Below, in pieces: positions 6,342-6,359 of a stretch of 6,359 nt of DNA (position 1 is the stretch's first letter; every line of letters starts with the position of its first letter). A program made the position numbers and the translations under genes. The notes beneath the pieces are model-generated. The model was not told where the DNA came from. It did no database searches and saw only the letters and a list, made by a program, of their open reading frames with translations. This DNA comes from Prevotella sp. (GTDB lineage Bacteria; Bacteroidota; Bacteroidia; Bacteroidales; Bacteroidaceae). The stretch is from NCBI GenBank assembly GCA_021203915.1, contig JAJQAI010000318.1:1-6359 (forward strand), read 5' to 3'.

Positions 6342-6359
6342 AGTTTTCTAATTTTATAT

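Overview
The window looks like a piece of chromosomal core genome from a member of the Bacteroidota, most likely order Bacteroidales. Four things point there. The DNA is AT-rich. The genes lack strong Shine-Dalgarno sequences. The divergent promoters fit the Bacteroidota sigma-factor pattern (TTG/TTTG about 20 bases upstream of TAnnTTTG) rather than -35/-10. The proteins and their order (apt, uvrC, dtd, MazG-like, deoC) match what I know of that order. There are no RNA genes, mobile elements or CRISPR arrays, and no stretch of more than about 100 bases without a feature.

Layout. Positions 1-1019, minus strand, hold the N-terminal third of DNA polymerase I (polA), cut by the window edge; its whole 5' nuclease domain is visible. 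Positions 1020-1113 are a compact divergent promoter region. A long-chain polyprenyl diphosphate synthase follows on the plus strand, probably starting at 1114 rather than at the upstream ATG at 1078. It converges on the next operon at a probable bidirectional terminator (about 2105-2141).

The rest, 2140-6341, is a tightly packed minus-strand operon, in transcription order apt, uvrC, dtd, MazG-like pyrophosphohydrolase, deoC. Spacings after uvrC are 6 and 13 bases, then a 4-base ATGA overlap. The themes are purine salvage (Apt), deoxynucleoside catabolism (DeoC), nucleotide-pool cleaning (MazG-like), removal of D-amino acids from tRNA (Dtd) and nucleotide excision repair (UvrC). The operon promoter is not visible and probably lies beyond the right edge.

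The most notable non-coding element is a perfect 16-base parS site (TGTTTCACGTGAAACA, 5777-5792) in the only sizeable gap of the operon, between apt and uvrC. It is the centre of a 24-base perfect palindrome, itself nested in a larger interrupted inverted repeat (5762-5812) that begins in the apt stop codon. This suggests a ParB-loading centromere site, and hence that the region may lie near the chromosome origin. Apart from this the window is ordinary housekeeping DNA, and I found no convincing undescribed multi-gene system.
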